Part shown: positions 8,713-16,598 of the stretch, piece after piece
Position numbering within the stretch: the first letter of the stretch is position 1
Layout of the letters: every line of letters starts with the position of its first letter
NCBI RefSeq assembly: GCF_900148505.1
Contig: NZ_FRXO01000003.1
Span: forward strand, 124,001-188,000
Source: Pseudoxanthobacter soli DSM 19599
Lineage (GTDB): Bacteria; Pseudomonadota; Alphaproteobacteria; Rhizobiales; Segnochrobactraceae
DNA: 64,000 bases
Direction of reading: 5' to 3'
Notes under the pieces: generated by a model
Databases searched by the model: none
What the model was told of the DNA's origin: nothing
What the model saw: the letters and a program-made list of their open reading frames with translations, nothing else
Position numbers and translations under genes: made by a program

Positions 8713-8826
8713 AGAGCGCTTTCCGATCTGATGGACTCATCAGATCGACGAGAAATCGCTCCAGATTCGAAAGCTTGAGCATATCCTTATCGTTCAGATC
8801 AGTTCGATCTGAACGGGATATGCTCC
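8713..8826 (+). repeat. 114-bp double-hairpin intergenic repeat, copy B (tandem)
   Basis: Exactly the same length as copy A and differing at only four positions: AACC/ACTC in the first loop, GACAAG/GACGAG and ATTCAA/ATTCGA. The changed loop bases keep the stem intact. It ends four bases before the bacterioferritin stop codon region (8831), so both copies lie in the 3' end of that transcript. Confidence 0.95.
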
Positions 8827-8830
8827 AGGA

Positions 8831-9313
8831 TCAGGCCTCGTTCGCCGGCCCGGACTGAAGCTGGCCGTAGTTCTGGATGCCGATGGCCTCGAGCAGGCTG
8901 AGCTGCGTCTCGAGGAAGTCGACGTGGCCTTCCTCGTCCTTCAGGATGGTCTCGACCAGTTCCATGCTGACATAGTCGCCCTTGTCGCGGGTCAGCACGC
9001 GCGCCTTGCGATAGAGCTCGACCGCCGAATATTCGGCCTTGAGGTCGTTCTCCAGCACTTCCTTGATGTTGGAGGCGACATGAAGCTGGGACAGCACCTG
9101 CAGGTCGGCGTCGCCTTCCAGGAAGATGATGCGCTTCATGAGGGTGGTGGCGTGGTCCATCTCCTCGAGCGCTTCCTCATATTCCTTCTTGGCCATTCGC
9201 GTGTGGCCCCAGTGGCTCAACAGGCTGGAATGGAGCCAGAACTGGTTGAAAGCCGCATGCTCGTGCCGCAGGGCCTGATTGAGAATGTCGATGACTTCCG
9301 GATCGCCCTTCAT
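8831..9313 (-). CDS. bfr: bacterioferritin
   Basis: A 160-residue four-helix ferritin that oxidises Fe2+ and stores ferric iron in a 24-mer shell, with heme between subunit pairs. All expected ligands are present with standard numbering: ferroxidase E18, E51, H54, E94, E127, H130 and heme ligand M52. ATG 9313 gives the canonical MKGDPEVIDILN start; the frame is open much further upstream but is not ferritin-like there. Residues 16-24 read RHEHAAFNQ where most relatives have ELTAINQ, a mild variation outside the metal ligands. It is divergently placed to the lipoprotein gene. Confidence 0.97.
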   Translation of the reverse strand: MKGDPEVIDILNQALRHEHAAFNQFWLHSSLLSHWGHTRMAKKEYEEALEEMDHATTLMKRIIFLEGDADLQVLSQLHVASNIKEVLENDLKAEYSAVELYRKARVLTRDKGDYVSMELVETILKDEEGHVDFLETQLSLLEAIGIQNYGQLQSGPANEA

Positions 9314-9549
9314 GGCACTCGCTCCCATCGTGGCGCGGGGTCTCCCGCGAGATGGCCTGTTTTTATCAAGTCTAAGTTTCAGTGGCAATCGACGCCGGGA
9401 GACACTGCGGCGGGAAAGCGGGCTGCCGTCTTGTCGCAGGCGCGGTGCCGGGCGATGGTGGGGTGAGGCAACAGCGGATGACCGTGATTTTCGCGCAGCG
9501 CCGCGCCCCGGCCGGATCGGCCGGCGCCGAAGATATCGAGGACCTTGCC

Positions 9550-9930
9550 GTGGCGATACGCAAATCCCGGGACATATCCCGCACCACCCCCCGCCGTGGG
9601 AGGCACGTCGCCGCCGCTGCCGGACTGCTGATGCTGGCCGCCTGCCAGACGGCGCCGCCACAGCCCGTTCTCGAAGGCGCATGGGTACCGGCGAAGGGCG
9701 GCAAGGCCTCGCCGGCCGCGACGAACGCCGCGTTCTCGGCATGCCTCGAACAGAGTCGGCAGGCCGCGGCCGCCGGGGGCAACAACGTCCAGGTCACGGG
9801 CAACATGCTGAACGCCCTGCCGGATTATCTGGCGGATGCCCGGCAGCACTACCTGATACAGGTCATGCACGCCTGCATGGCCGGCAAGGGCTACGTGCTG
9901 GCGCTCAAGCCGGTGACGGTATCCGGCTAG
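9550..9930 (+). CDS. small hypothetical lipoprotein, 126 aa
   Basis: GTG 9550 has GAGGA seven bases upstream. The N-terminus is a lipoprotein signal: Arg-rich n-region, hydrophobic VAAAAGLLM, then lipobox LAAC (Cys about residue 29). The mature part of about 98 residues has two more cysteines (FSACLEQS and MHACMAGKGYVL) that could form a disulfide, and a central helix. I do not recognise a named family. Predicted location is the periplasmic face of the inner or outer membrane. Its stop is 10 bp before a repeat fragment shared with the converging ferredoxin-like gene. Confidence 0.65.
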   Translation: MAIRKSRDISRTTPRRGRHVAAAAGLLMLAACQTAPPQPVLEGAWVPAKGGKASPAATNAAFSACLEQSRQAAAAGGNNVQVTGNMLNALPDYLADARQHYLIQVMHACMAGKGYVLALKPVTVSG

Positions 9931-9939
9931 AACCCGGCC

Positions 9940-9983
9940 AGAGCATATCCCGGTCAGACGCTCCGGTCTGAACGGTTCGGGCT
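9940..9983. repeat. fragment of the double-hairpin repeat between two convergent genes
   Basis: AGAGCATATCCCGGTCAGAC and GGTCTGAACGG match the second hairpin of the 8.6-kb repeats (GAGCATATCC, TCAGATC, GATCTGAACG). It lies 10 bp after the lipoprotein stop and supplies the stop codon (9954-9956) and last eight or so codons (SPNRSDRSV) of the minus-strand ferredoxin-like gene. Confidence 0.7.
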
Positions 9984-10397
9984 CTCGCGGCCGAGGTCCT
10001 CGCCTGCCTCTCCGGATCGCTCCGGGCCGGCTGGCGCCGGGGCTTCCGGCTCCGCGCCGCCGGTGAGGCCGAGCCGCTTCGTGACCTCGTCCATCGGCGT
10101 TCCCCGCGGCACGGCGAACCAGGTGCCCGGCACCGAACCGCTGATGGCGACGACCGCACCCTTGGGGCAGATATCGAGGCAATCGACCTCGAACACGGCG
10201 ACCGCCGCCTTGCGGCCGGTCGCCTTCTTCTTCGCCACCTTGCCCGGCTTCGCCGTCGCCCGCGCCAGCGCCTTGGCGAACGGCAGATCCCCATCGGGAC
10301 CGAAGCCGCCCTTCAGCTTGCGCTCGCATTTGCGGCAGACGAGCACCACGCCCTCGCTCGCGGCCCGGATGGACTTGATCGGCCGGTGCGACGTCAT
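9954..10397 (-). CDS. thioredoxin-like (2Fe-2S) ferredoxin-domain protein
   Basis: A 147-residue protein with CRKC near residue 23 and CLDIC near residue 78, flanked by VVLVC and VEVDCLDICPKG segments. This is the four-cysteine pattern of thin, thioredoxin-fold [2Fe-2S] ferredoxins (as in the NuoE-like group). The stretch between the cysteine pairs is Lys-rich (VAKKKATGRKAAV). ATG 10397 has CAGGAC upstream. The last 40 residues are Pro/Glu-rich and end in residues encoded by a repeat fragment, so the C-terminus was probably rewritten by that element. Partner enzyme unknown. Confidence 0.7.
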   Translation of the reverse strand: MTSHRPIKSIRAASEGVVLVCRKCERKLKGGFGPDGDLPFAKALARATAKPGKVAKKKATGRKAAVAVFEVDCLDICPKGAVVAISGSVPGTWFAVPRGTPMDEVTKRLGLTGGAEPEAPAPAGPERSGEAGEDLGRESPNRSDRSV

Positions 10398-10550
10398 CTG
10401 TCGTCCTGATGCAGCGGAAACGGAACGTGCCGGCGCCCCGGACACCGGGATGCGAAGGCGGTGGGACGTGTGGACGATGGAAGCGGGCCCGTTCGGGCGC
10501 GGCCTCGATATCGCGGCGGGCCGTCCGCGTCAAACCAGCGGCTGCGACGC

Positions 10551-10577
10551 AAAACGGCCGGCCTTGTGGGCCGGCCG
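10551..10577 (-). terminator. rho-independent terminator downstream of the Tim44-like gene
   Basis: Perfect 9-bp stem CGGCCGGCC (10555-10563) / GGCCGGCCG (10569-10577), five-base loop, followed on the minus strand by TTTTGCG. It is 38 bp past the stop at 10615. Confidence 0.8.
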
Positions 10578-10614
10578 CGTCGCGCGGGTCGTTCTCCAAC
10601 GGCCGATCCGGGGA

Positions 10615-11658
10615 TCAGACCTCCTGGATGGCCGAGAGCTGCCAGTCGCCGCCACGGCGCCGGACGAAGGTCCAGATCTCCGTGGTCTCGGTCGGCCGGG
10701 CGGGATCGCCCTCGACAATCTGGCCGTCCGCGCGGGAGCGCATCACGTCGATGCTCTGGTAGCGCATCGCCACCGTCGCAAACTCCTGATCGCCTTCCCG
10801 CCAGGCTTCCGCGAGGTCGCCCTGCAGCAGCTTCACGTCGGAAACCTCGTTGCGCAGGCCGCGGGTGGAGTTCTCCGCCAGTTCCTGGCTGAGATAGGAC
10901 AGGATCTCCGGCGTCGAAAGCCGGCGCAGCGCCTCGAAGTCCTCGCGGCCATAGGCCGCCTGCACCTCCGCCAGCATCTGCTCGAACCGGTCGAAATCGT
11001 CGCCGCCGAGGGTGATCGGGGTCGCGGCCGAGCCGCCGCCGAAGCCGCTGGCTCCGAAGCCGTTATTGCCCGCACCCGCCATGCCGCCCGCGCCGGCACC
11101 ACCGCCGAACAGCCCGCCGAGGCCGCCATTGCCGCCGGTCGCCCTGTTGCCGCCGGCGGGACCGTCGAACGCGGCGCGGCTGTCGTCGCGCGGTCCGCCG
11201 GCCGTGGCCGGGGCGGACTGGCCGCGACGCAGGAGGCGCATCACGAACATGATCGCGAGGCCGATCAGCAGCGCCTGGACGATGAAGCCGAACATGCCGG
11301 CGAGGCCGCCGAAACCGTTGCCCATCAGCATGCCGATCAGGCCGCCGAGCGCGAGGCCGCCGAGCATGGAGCCGAAGAAGCCGCCGCCGAACAGGCCCGG
11401 CCGCCGCGCCTGCTGCGCGGCCGCGCCCGCGGCCATGCCGGGCTGGGTCGCCTGACTCTGGGGCGTCATGGTGCGCTGGATCGGCGCCGCCGTTCCGGGC
11501 GCGGTGGTGGTGGGCGGGGGAGCCGAGAACGTCTTGGTGCCACGGCTGCCGAAGCTGCCGCCGCGCCGCGCGTCGGCGGTGTCGAGGGTCGCCGCGGCGA
11601 ACGTCAACCCCACCATGAGCACGGCGAGTATCCGGCTGCTGCGTGCGAGAAACGACAT
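10615..11658 (-). CDS. Tim44-like domain protein
   Basis: A 347-residue protein: signal or membrane-anchor segment (residues 1-30, ending ADA|RRGG), a Ser/Thr/Pro linker, a Gly-rich double hydrophobic segment (about 80-135, FGGGFFGSMLGGLALGG), another Gly-rich linker, and a C-terminal Tim44-like domain (about 215-347, DFDRFEQMLAEVQAAYGRED through WTFVRRRGGDWQLSAIQEV). Known of the family: related to the lipid-binding C-terminal domain of mitochondrial Tim44; the bacterial role is unclear. ATG 11658 has AGGAA six bases upstream. Monocistronic, with its own terminator. Confidence 0.87.
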   Translation of the reverse strand: MSFLARSSRILAVLMVGLTFAAATLDTADARRGGSFGSRGTKTFSAPPPTTTAPGTAAPIQRTMTPQSQATQPGMAAGAAAQQARRPGLFGGGFFGSMLGGLALGGLIGMLMGNGFGGLAGMFGFIVQALLIGLAIMFVMRLLRRGQSAPATAGGPRDDSRAAFDGPAGGNRATGGNGGLGGLFGGGAGAGGMAGAGNNGFGASGFGGGSAATPITLGGDDFDRFEQMLAEVQAAYGREDFEALRRLSTPEILSYLSQELAENSTRGLRNEVSDVKLLQGDLAEAWREGDQEFATVAMRYQSIDVMRSRADGQIVEGDPARPTETTEIWTFVRRRGGDWQLSAIQEV

Positions 11659-11952
11659 CTGTGGTTCCTGTAATCCGTTGATTTCAAGTCGCGGAGCGCG
11701 AAGCCTTCCGCGCCCGTATGCGTGCCAGATATAGGGATCCGGGCCGCTTTTTCGAGGGAGGCCGGCGCACGCCGGGTTGAACAAGCCGTGAGCGGGCCGT
11801 GCGTATCAGCCAATCCGCCAATGCCGGCCGCGAAGATCGCGCACTCTTGACCGCGCCTCCCCTCGCCGCGCACAGTCCCGTGAACGGCCGCCGTCTGGCT
11901 CTGGCCGGGCGGTCAAATCGGGGCCGTCAGCGTGGCTTTGGGGAAGAGTTCG

Positions 11953-12594
11953 ATGTCTCGCGATGGGGAAGCCCGGGCCGTCCGCCCGACGACGGTGGTG
12001 TTCGATCTCGGAAACGTGCTGCTGCACTGGGACCGGTCCGCCGCCTATCGCTCGCTGCTGGCCGACGAGGCCGAGATCGCCCGGTTTCTGGAAACGGTGG
12101 TGCCGCTCGACTGGCACCGCCAGCTCGATGGTGGCCGCAACTGGGAAGAGGCGCTCGGCGAACGGATCGCACTCTATCCCCACCACGAGGCGCTGATCCG
12201 CCGCTACCGCACCGGCTTCTCGGACACCATTCCCCACGCGATCGAGGGGACGGTCATGATCCTCGAAGGCCTCGCCGCCGCCGGCATTCCGCTCTACGGG
12301 CTCACCAACTTCCCGACGGAGGTCTACGACGAGACCCGCGAGCGGTTCGGCTTCTTCCGCCATTTCCGCGGCGTCGTCGTGTCGGGCTACGAGAAGATGA
12401 TGAAGCCCGACCCGGCGATCTTCCGGCTGCTCGCCGACCGCTATGCCATCCGCCCGGGCGAGAGCGTGTTCATCGACGACCTCGCCGACAATGTCGAAGC
12501 GGCGCGGGCATGCGGCTTCATCGGCATCCGCTTCACCAGCCCGGAGGCGCTCGCCGCCGACCTCTCCCGGCTCGGCCTGCCAGTCGGGCGCTGA
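11953..12594 (+). CDS. HAD-superfamily hydrolase (YihX-like)
   Basis: A 213-residue HAD subfamily IA enzyme. Motif I reads VVFDLGNVL (residue ~15), so the second catalytic Asp position is Gly, as in the YihX-like and haloacid-type branch; motif II is GLTNF (~116); motif III Lys is in KMMKPDP (~149); motif IV is FIDDLADNVEAA (~174). Relatives are sugar-phosphate or small phosphomonoester phosphatases, and the substrate is open. ATG 11953 sits behind GGGGAAGAG; ATG 11932 is an alternative. Single gene, convergent with the phosphohexomutase. Confidence 0.88.
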   Translation: MSRDGEARAVRPTTVVFDLGNVLLHWDRSAAYRSLLADEAEIARFLETVVPLDWHRQLDGGRNWEEALGERIALYPHHEALIRRYRTGFSDTIPHAIEGTVMILEGLAAAGIPLYGLTNFPTEVYDETRERFGFFRHFRGVVVSGYEKMMKPDPAIFRLLADRYAIRPGESVFIDDLADNVEAARACGFIGIRFTSPEALAADLSRLGLPVGR

Positions 12595-12671
12595 GCGTAG
12601 CCCCCGCGGGTTCGCGGCGGAGCGCAGCCCGGACATCATCCTTCAGGGTGCCGATCCCCATCACGGGTGAC

Positions 12672-12708
12672 AGAAGAAAGCCGGCGCACCCGTTCGGATA
12701 CGCCGGCT
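12672..12708 (-). terminator. terminator downstream of the phosphohexomutase gene
   Basis: AGCCGGCG (12679-12686) pairs with CGCCGGCT (12701-12708). On the minus strand the stem is followed by TTCTTCTG. It lies 73 bp past the stop at 12781 and would end the urc1-urc4-upp-mutase transcript. Confidence 0.65.
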
Positions 12709-12780
12709 CTCGAATATCTGGTTCAGCGTGCGTTCGGCGACGAAGCCCGATCCGCGGACCGGGCCTGCCCGGCGCCGCGG

Positions 12781-14280
12781 TCAGATCGTCTGGTTGTAGG
12801 CGCCGATGCCCGGGTTCTCGCGCAGCACGCCGTCGACCGCCTTGAACATCTCGTGGAGGCGGGCTTCGGAAACCGGGCTCTCCACCACGACGACGAGTTC
12901 CGGCTTGTTGGACGAGGCGCGCACGAGACCCCAGGTGCCGTCGTCGGAGACGACACGCACGCCGTTGACGGTGACGAGATCGGTGATGGTGTGGCCGCCA
13001 ACCTTCTCGCCCGACGCCTTCATCTCCTCGAAGCGCTTCACGACCTTCTCGATGACGCCGTACTTCTCCTCGTCGGCGCAGTGCGGCGACATGGTCGGCG
13101 AGCCCCAGGTCTTCGGCAGGTCGTCCTTCAGGTTCGCCATGGTCTTCGACGCGTTGCGGTCCAGCATGTCGAGGATGGCGATGGCCGAGATCAGGCCGTC
13201 GTCATAGCCGCGGCCGATCGGCTTGTTGAAGAAATAGTGACCGGACTTCTCGAAGCCGGCGATGGCGCCGGTCTCGTTGACGCGCCGCTTCATGTAGGAA
13301 TGGCCGGTCTTCCAGTAGTCCGCCTTCACCTTGTTGGCGATCAGCACCGGGTCGGTGGCGAACAGGCCGGTGGACTTCACGTCCACCACGAACGTCGCGC
13401 CCGGATGCAGCGCGGAGATGTCGCGGGCGAGCATCACGCCCACCTTGTCGGCGAAGATCTCGTCGCCCGTGTTGTCGATCACGCCGCAGCGGTCACCGTC
13501 GCCGTCGAAGCCGAAGCCGACGTCCGCGCCGGTGCGCAGCACCTCGTCGCGGATCGCGTGGAGCATCTCCATGTCTTCCGGGTTCGGATTGTAGCGGGGG
13601 AAGGTGTAGTCGAGCTCGGTATCGAGCCGCACCACCTCCACGCCGAGCGCCTCGATCACCTGGGGCGCGAACGCGCCCGCGGTGCCGTTGCCGCAGGCGA
13701 CCACGGCCTTGATCTTGCGGGAGAGCTTCGGCCGGTCCGTCAGGTCCTTGATATAGACCGCCGGGAAGTTCTCGTGGAATTCGTAGGAGCCGCCGCCCGA
13801 CAGGTCGAACGCAGCCGTAAGCACGATTTCCTTCAGGCGCGACATCTCGCCGGGGCCGAAGGTGAGCGGGCGGTCGCAGCCCATCTTCACGCCGGTCCAG
13901 CCGTTCTCGTTGTGGGACGCGGTCACCATGGCAACCGCCGGCACGTCGAGGGCGAACTGGGCGAAATAGGCCATCGGCGTCACCGCGAGGCCGATATCGT
14001 GCACCTTGATGCCGGCCGCCATCAGGCCGGAGGCGAGCGCCATCTTGATCGAGGCGGAATAGGAGCGGAAATCGTGGCCGGTGACGATCTCCGGCCGCAC
14101 GCCATATTCCTTGAGCAGCGTGCCGAGGCCCATGCCCAGGGCCTGCACGCCCATCAGATTGATTTCCTTGCCGAACAGCCAGCGCGCGTCGTACTCGCGG
14201 AAGCCCGTGGGCTTCACCATCGGCTCGGATTCATAGGCGTAGGTGTTGGGGACGAGAACCGGCTTCGGGATCGGGAACAT
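12781..14280 (-). CDS. phosphomannomutase/phosphoglucomutase
   Basis: A 499-residue alpha-D-phosphohexomutase with four domains. The phosphoserine loop is TASHNENGWTGVKMG (about residue 125), the Mg2+ loop is DGDGDRCGVID (about 264), and the sugar and phosphate loops follow (GFEKSGHYFF near 347; C-terminal SSNKPELVVVVES). It interconverts hexose 1- and 6-phosphates for nucleotide-sugar and polysaccharide synthesis. ATG 14280 gives the family-typical MFPIPKPVLVPNTYAYESEP start; an in-frame GTG at 14313 lacks a site. It is 101 bp downstream of upp on the same strand and may be read from the same transcript. Confidence 0.95.
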   Translation of the reverse strand: MFPIPKPVLVPNTYAYESEPMVKPTGFREYDARWLFGKEINLMGVQALGMGLGTLLKEYGVRPEIVTGHDFRSYSASIKMALASGLMAAGIKVHDIGLAVTPMAYFAQFALDVPAVAMVTASHNENGWTGVKMGCDRPLTFGPGEMSRLKEIVLTAAFDLSGGGSYEFHENFPAVYIKDLTDRPKLSRKIKAVVACGNGTAGAFAPQVIEALGVEVVRLDTELDYTFPRYNPNPEDMEMLHAIRDEVLRTGADVGFGFDGDGDRCGVIDNTGDEIFADKVGVMLARDISALHPGATFVVDVKSTGLFATDPVLIANKVKADYWKTGHSYMKRRVNETGAIAGFEKSGHYFFNKPIGRGYDDGLISAIAILDMLDRNASKTMANLKDDLPKTWGSPTMSPHCADEEKYGVIEKVVKRFEEMKASGEKVGGHTITDLVTVNGVRVVSDDGTWGLVRASSNKPELVVVVESPVSEARLHEMFKAVDGVLRENPGIGAYNQTI

Positions 14281-14381
14281 GGTTTCACCGCGCCTTATGA
14301 TGGATTGAGACACAAGAGGTTCGGGGCGCCGTGCGGCACCCCGCCGTCAGATTCTTCTTCTTCGCCGCTGCCGGCATCGCG

Positions 14382-15056
14382 TCATTTGGTGCCGAACATC
14401 CGGTCGCCGGCATCGCCGAGGCCGGGCACGATGTAGCCGTGGGAGTTCAGCCCCTCGTCCACCGCCGCGGTCACGATCGGCACGTCGGGATGGTTGCTGC
14501 GGAGCCGTTCGATGCCTTCCGGCGCCGCGAGCAGGCAGACGAAACGCAGGTCGGAGGCGCCGCGTTCCTTCAGCCGGTCGACCGCCGCCACCGCCGAATT
14601 CGCGGTCGCCAGCATCGGGTCGAGCACGATCACGCGGCGCTCGTGCATGTCTTCCGGCGCCTTGAAGTAATACTCGACCGCCGTCAGCGTCTTCGGGTCG
14701 CGGTAGAGCCCGACATGGGCGACGCGCGCGGAGGGCACGAGGTCGAGCATGCCCTCGAGAAGGCCGTTGCCGGCGCGCAGGATGGAAGCGAACACCAGCT
14801 TCTTGCCGGCCAGCACCGGCGCCTGCATCGTCGTCAGCGGCGTCTCGATGGTGGTGGCCGTGAGTTCCAGATCCCGCGTCGCCTCGTAGCACAGGAGCAT
14901 CGAGATCTCGCGCAGGAGGCGGCGGAACTCCACCGTCGGCGTTTCCTTCACGCGCATCAGGGTGAGCTTGTGCTGCACCAGCGGATGGTCGATGACGCTG
15001 ACGCCGTGCCGCGCCCACCGCACCGCCACGCTTTCCGCGGCCCCCTCGATCCCCAT
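14382..15056 (-). CDS. upp: uracil phosphoribosyltransferase
   Basis: A 224-residue UPRTase: [15 protein letters not shown] near residue 20, [14 protein letters not shown] near 89, the PRPP loop [14 protein letters not shown] near 143, and the uracil-recognition tail [17 protein letters not shown] at the end. It makes UMP from uracil and PRPP. ATG 15056 has AGGGGA six bases upstream. The N-terminus is about 15 residues longer than in E. coli. Its position behind DUF1688 (URC4) and the GTP-cyclohydrolase-like URC1 gene argues that, besides salvage, it supplies UMP to the URC breakdown route, as URC6 does in yeast. Confidence 0.95.
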   Translation of the reverse strand: MGIEGAAESVAVRWARHGVSVIDHPLVQHKLTLMRVKETPTVEFRRLLREISMLLCYEATRDLELTATTIETPLTTMQAPVLAGKKLVFASILRAGNGLLEGMLDLVPSARVAHVGLYRDPKTLTAVEYYFKAPEDMHERRVIVLDPMLATANSAVAAVDRLKERGASDLRFVCLLAAPEGIERLRSNHPDVPIVTAAVDEGLNSHGYIVPGLGDAGDRMFGTK

Positions 15057-15093
15057 CAAAATCCCCTGGCCTTCGTTTCGTTGCGGCGACTTT

Positions 15094-15136
15094 AGAGCAT
15101 CAGCCCGAAAGCTGTGAAGCGCTTTTCGGAGAGGAT
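15094..15136. repeat. possible decayed palindromic repeat between urc4 and upp
   Basis: AGAGCATCAGCCCGAAAGC then GCTTTTCGGAGAGGAT forms a weak hairpin (CCGAAA 15105-15110, TTTCGG 15124-15129). The start AGAGCATC and layout resemble a second rhizobial repeat type, not the 114-bp family. Assignment is from pattern memory only. Confidence 0.4.
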
Positions 15137-15211
15137 CGGCCGTGAATCAAGGGGTTGGAAAGGAACGGCTTTCCGTTTTCCCACCTGTCCGCCGGCCGCT
15201 TCTCCGCAGCC

Positions 15212-16450
15212 TCAGAACACCGTTCCGTCGCTGACGATGGCGAGCGGAGGCCCACCGCCGGGGCGCAATTCCCGCGCGATACGGCGGCCGGCGGCCCAGG
15301 TCCCCCCTTCGAGGACGGAGGCGAGCGGCAGCGTTTCGGCATCCAGACCGAGCTTTTCGCGCACCCTGTTGGCGGTCAGGTCGAGCAGAGCGACGGTCAG
15401 CGCCCGCCAGCCGACCACGAGCGGCGAGTCGACCGTGTGCTCCCGCAGCGCGTCGGCCGGGTCCTTCAGCGCGATCACGCCGGTGTCGAGGAACAACCCG
15501 CCGTTGCGGTATTCGGCGAGGCCCGTGAGCCCGTCCAGGTCCGTCACCTCGATGCCGGTCAGCATCAAAGGCTCGATCAGCGAATAGGACAGCCACTGCG
15601 ACAGCTTGTGGAGCGGGATGAGCCCGGTCGTCGCGTCCGCCGTCTCGAAGGCCGGATGGCGCCAGGTGTCGCCGAGAGCGATGCCGCCGAGGCTGAGACG
15701 CGAGGGCCAGATCGGCCCGAGCGCGTCGAGCACCGTGGCGAGGATCGCCTCGGCCGGCAGCCGCCCGTCCTCGGCGCGGGCGATCAACGCATCGATGATG
15801 CCGCCGGGACGCGGCGCGCCGGCAATCGCAAACACGTCCTCTCGATCCGCCACGACCTCGCCGAGCCGGTGCATCAGGTCGAGCCGCCCGGCGAGGCCGG
15901 CCAGCGGGTTGCCCGGCCCGACCTGCAGCGCCTCGGCCAGTTCCGCCTCGTCCAGATCCTCAAGCGCCTCGGCGTCGATGCGAATCGGATCGAGCGGCTC
16001 GGTGGAGAGCAGGCCGGAGGCCATCATCGCGAAGCTCGCCACCGCGAGCCCCTCGGAGCGGACATGGGTCTCTCCGGTCGCCGGTTCCTCGAAGCGCCAG
16101 TCCGGCCCGGCGCCGGCATCGAGCAGAACGCTGACGATGGCGAGATCGGCGGCGGCCCGGGCCTCGTCCTGCGGGTCGTGCCAGCCGCGGGCATCGGCGA
16201 TCATGCCCCAGCGGTCGTGGCCGCCGGCGGAGAAATGCCGCCAGCGCGAGTGGAACGGCACCTTGAGATCGGGATAGGCGGCCCGGGTGGTCTCGATCAC
16301 GAGATCGGCGGCGACGTCGAGTTTGCCGAGGTCGACGGAAAGGGCGTCGAGCCGGCCATCGAGCGCGAGGTCGAGCATGAAATGCGCCCGTGTGCGCACG
16401 GCGGACGCCGTGAGCAGCGAGCGAGCGGCGGCGGCTTCGGAATCGGTCAT
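15212..16450 (-). CDS. urc4: DUF1688 / URC4 family protein
   Basis: A 412-residue DUF1688 protein. Family-conserved stretches seen include PFHSRWRHFSAGGHDRW near residue 67, GDTWRHPAF near 270, LIPLHKLSQWLSYSLIEPL near 288 and EYRNGGLFLDTGVI near 325. Known: the fungal homologue URC4 is required for the URC pathway of uracil breakdown; the exact reaction was not established when described. ATG 16450 is chosen from family length. It lies 148 bp behind urc1 and 155 bp ahead of upp, all same strand, so the three URC genes are contiguous. Confidence 0.88.
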   Translation of the reverse strand: MTDSEAAAARSLLTASAVRTRAHFMLDLALDGRLDALSVDLGKLDVAADLVIETTRAAYPDLKVPFHSRWRHFSAGGHDRWGMIADARGWHDPQDEARAAADLAIVSVLLDAGAGPDWRFEEPATGETHVRSEGLAVASFAMMASGLLSTEPLDPIRIDAEALEDLDEAELAEALQVGPGNPLAGLAGRLDLMHRLGEVVADREDVFAIAGAPRPGGIIDALIARAEDGRLPAEAILATVLDALGPIWPSRLSLGGIALGDTWRHPAFETADATTGLIPLHKLSQWLSYSLIEPLMLTGIEVTDLDGLTGLAEYRNGGLFLDTGVIALKDPADALREHTVDSPLVVGWRALTVALLDLTANRVREKLGLDAETLPLASVLEGGTWAAGRRIARELRPGGGPPLAIVSDGTVF

Positions 16451-16598
16451 CTCAGCATCCGGCAGGCGGTAAGACAGAAGGCGGCAAAGACTATCTCCCG
16501 AGCTGATGCGCGGGAGACGGTCGGGAAGGAACAGGCCCGACCAGGGCATTGTTCCCACGGGGGTGGGCTTTGCCCGCAGATGCGCAGCGGCGCGGAGG

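Noticed and set aside
14313-14381. GGGGCGCC-GTGC-GGCACCCC hairpin between upp and the mutase as a terminator
   Set aside because: Arms are imperfect and no T-run follows on the minus strand; it may be an attenuator, but evidence is too weak.
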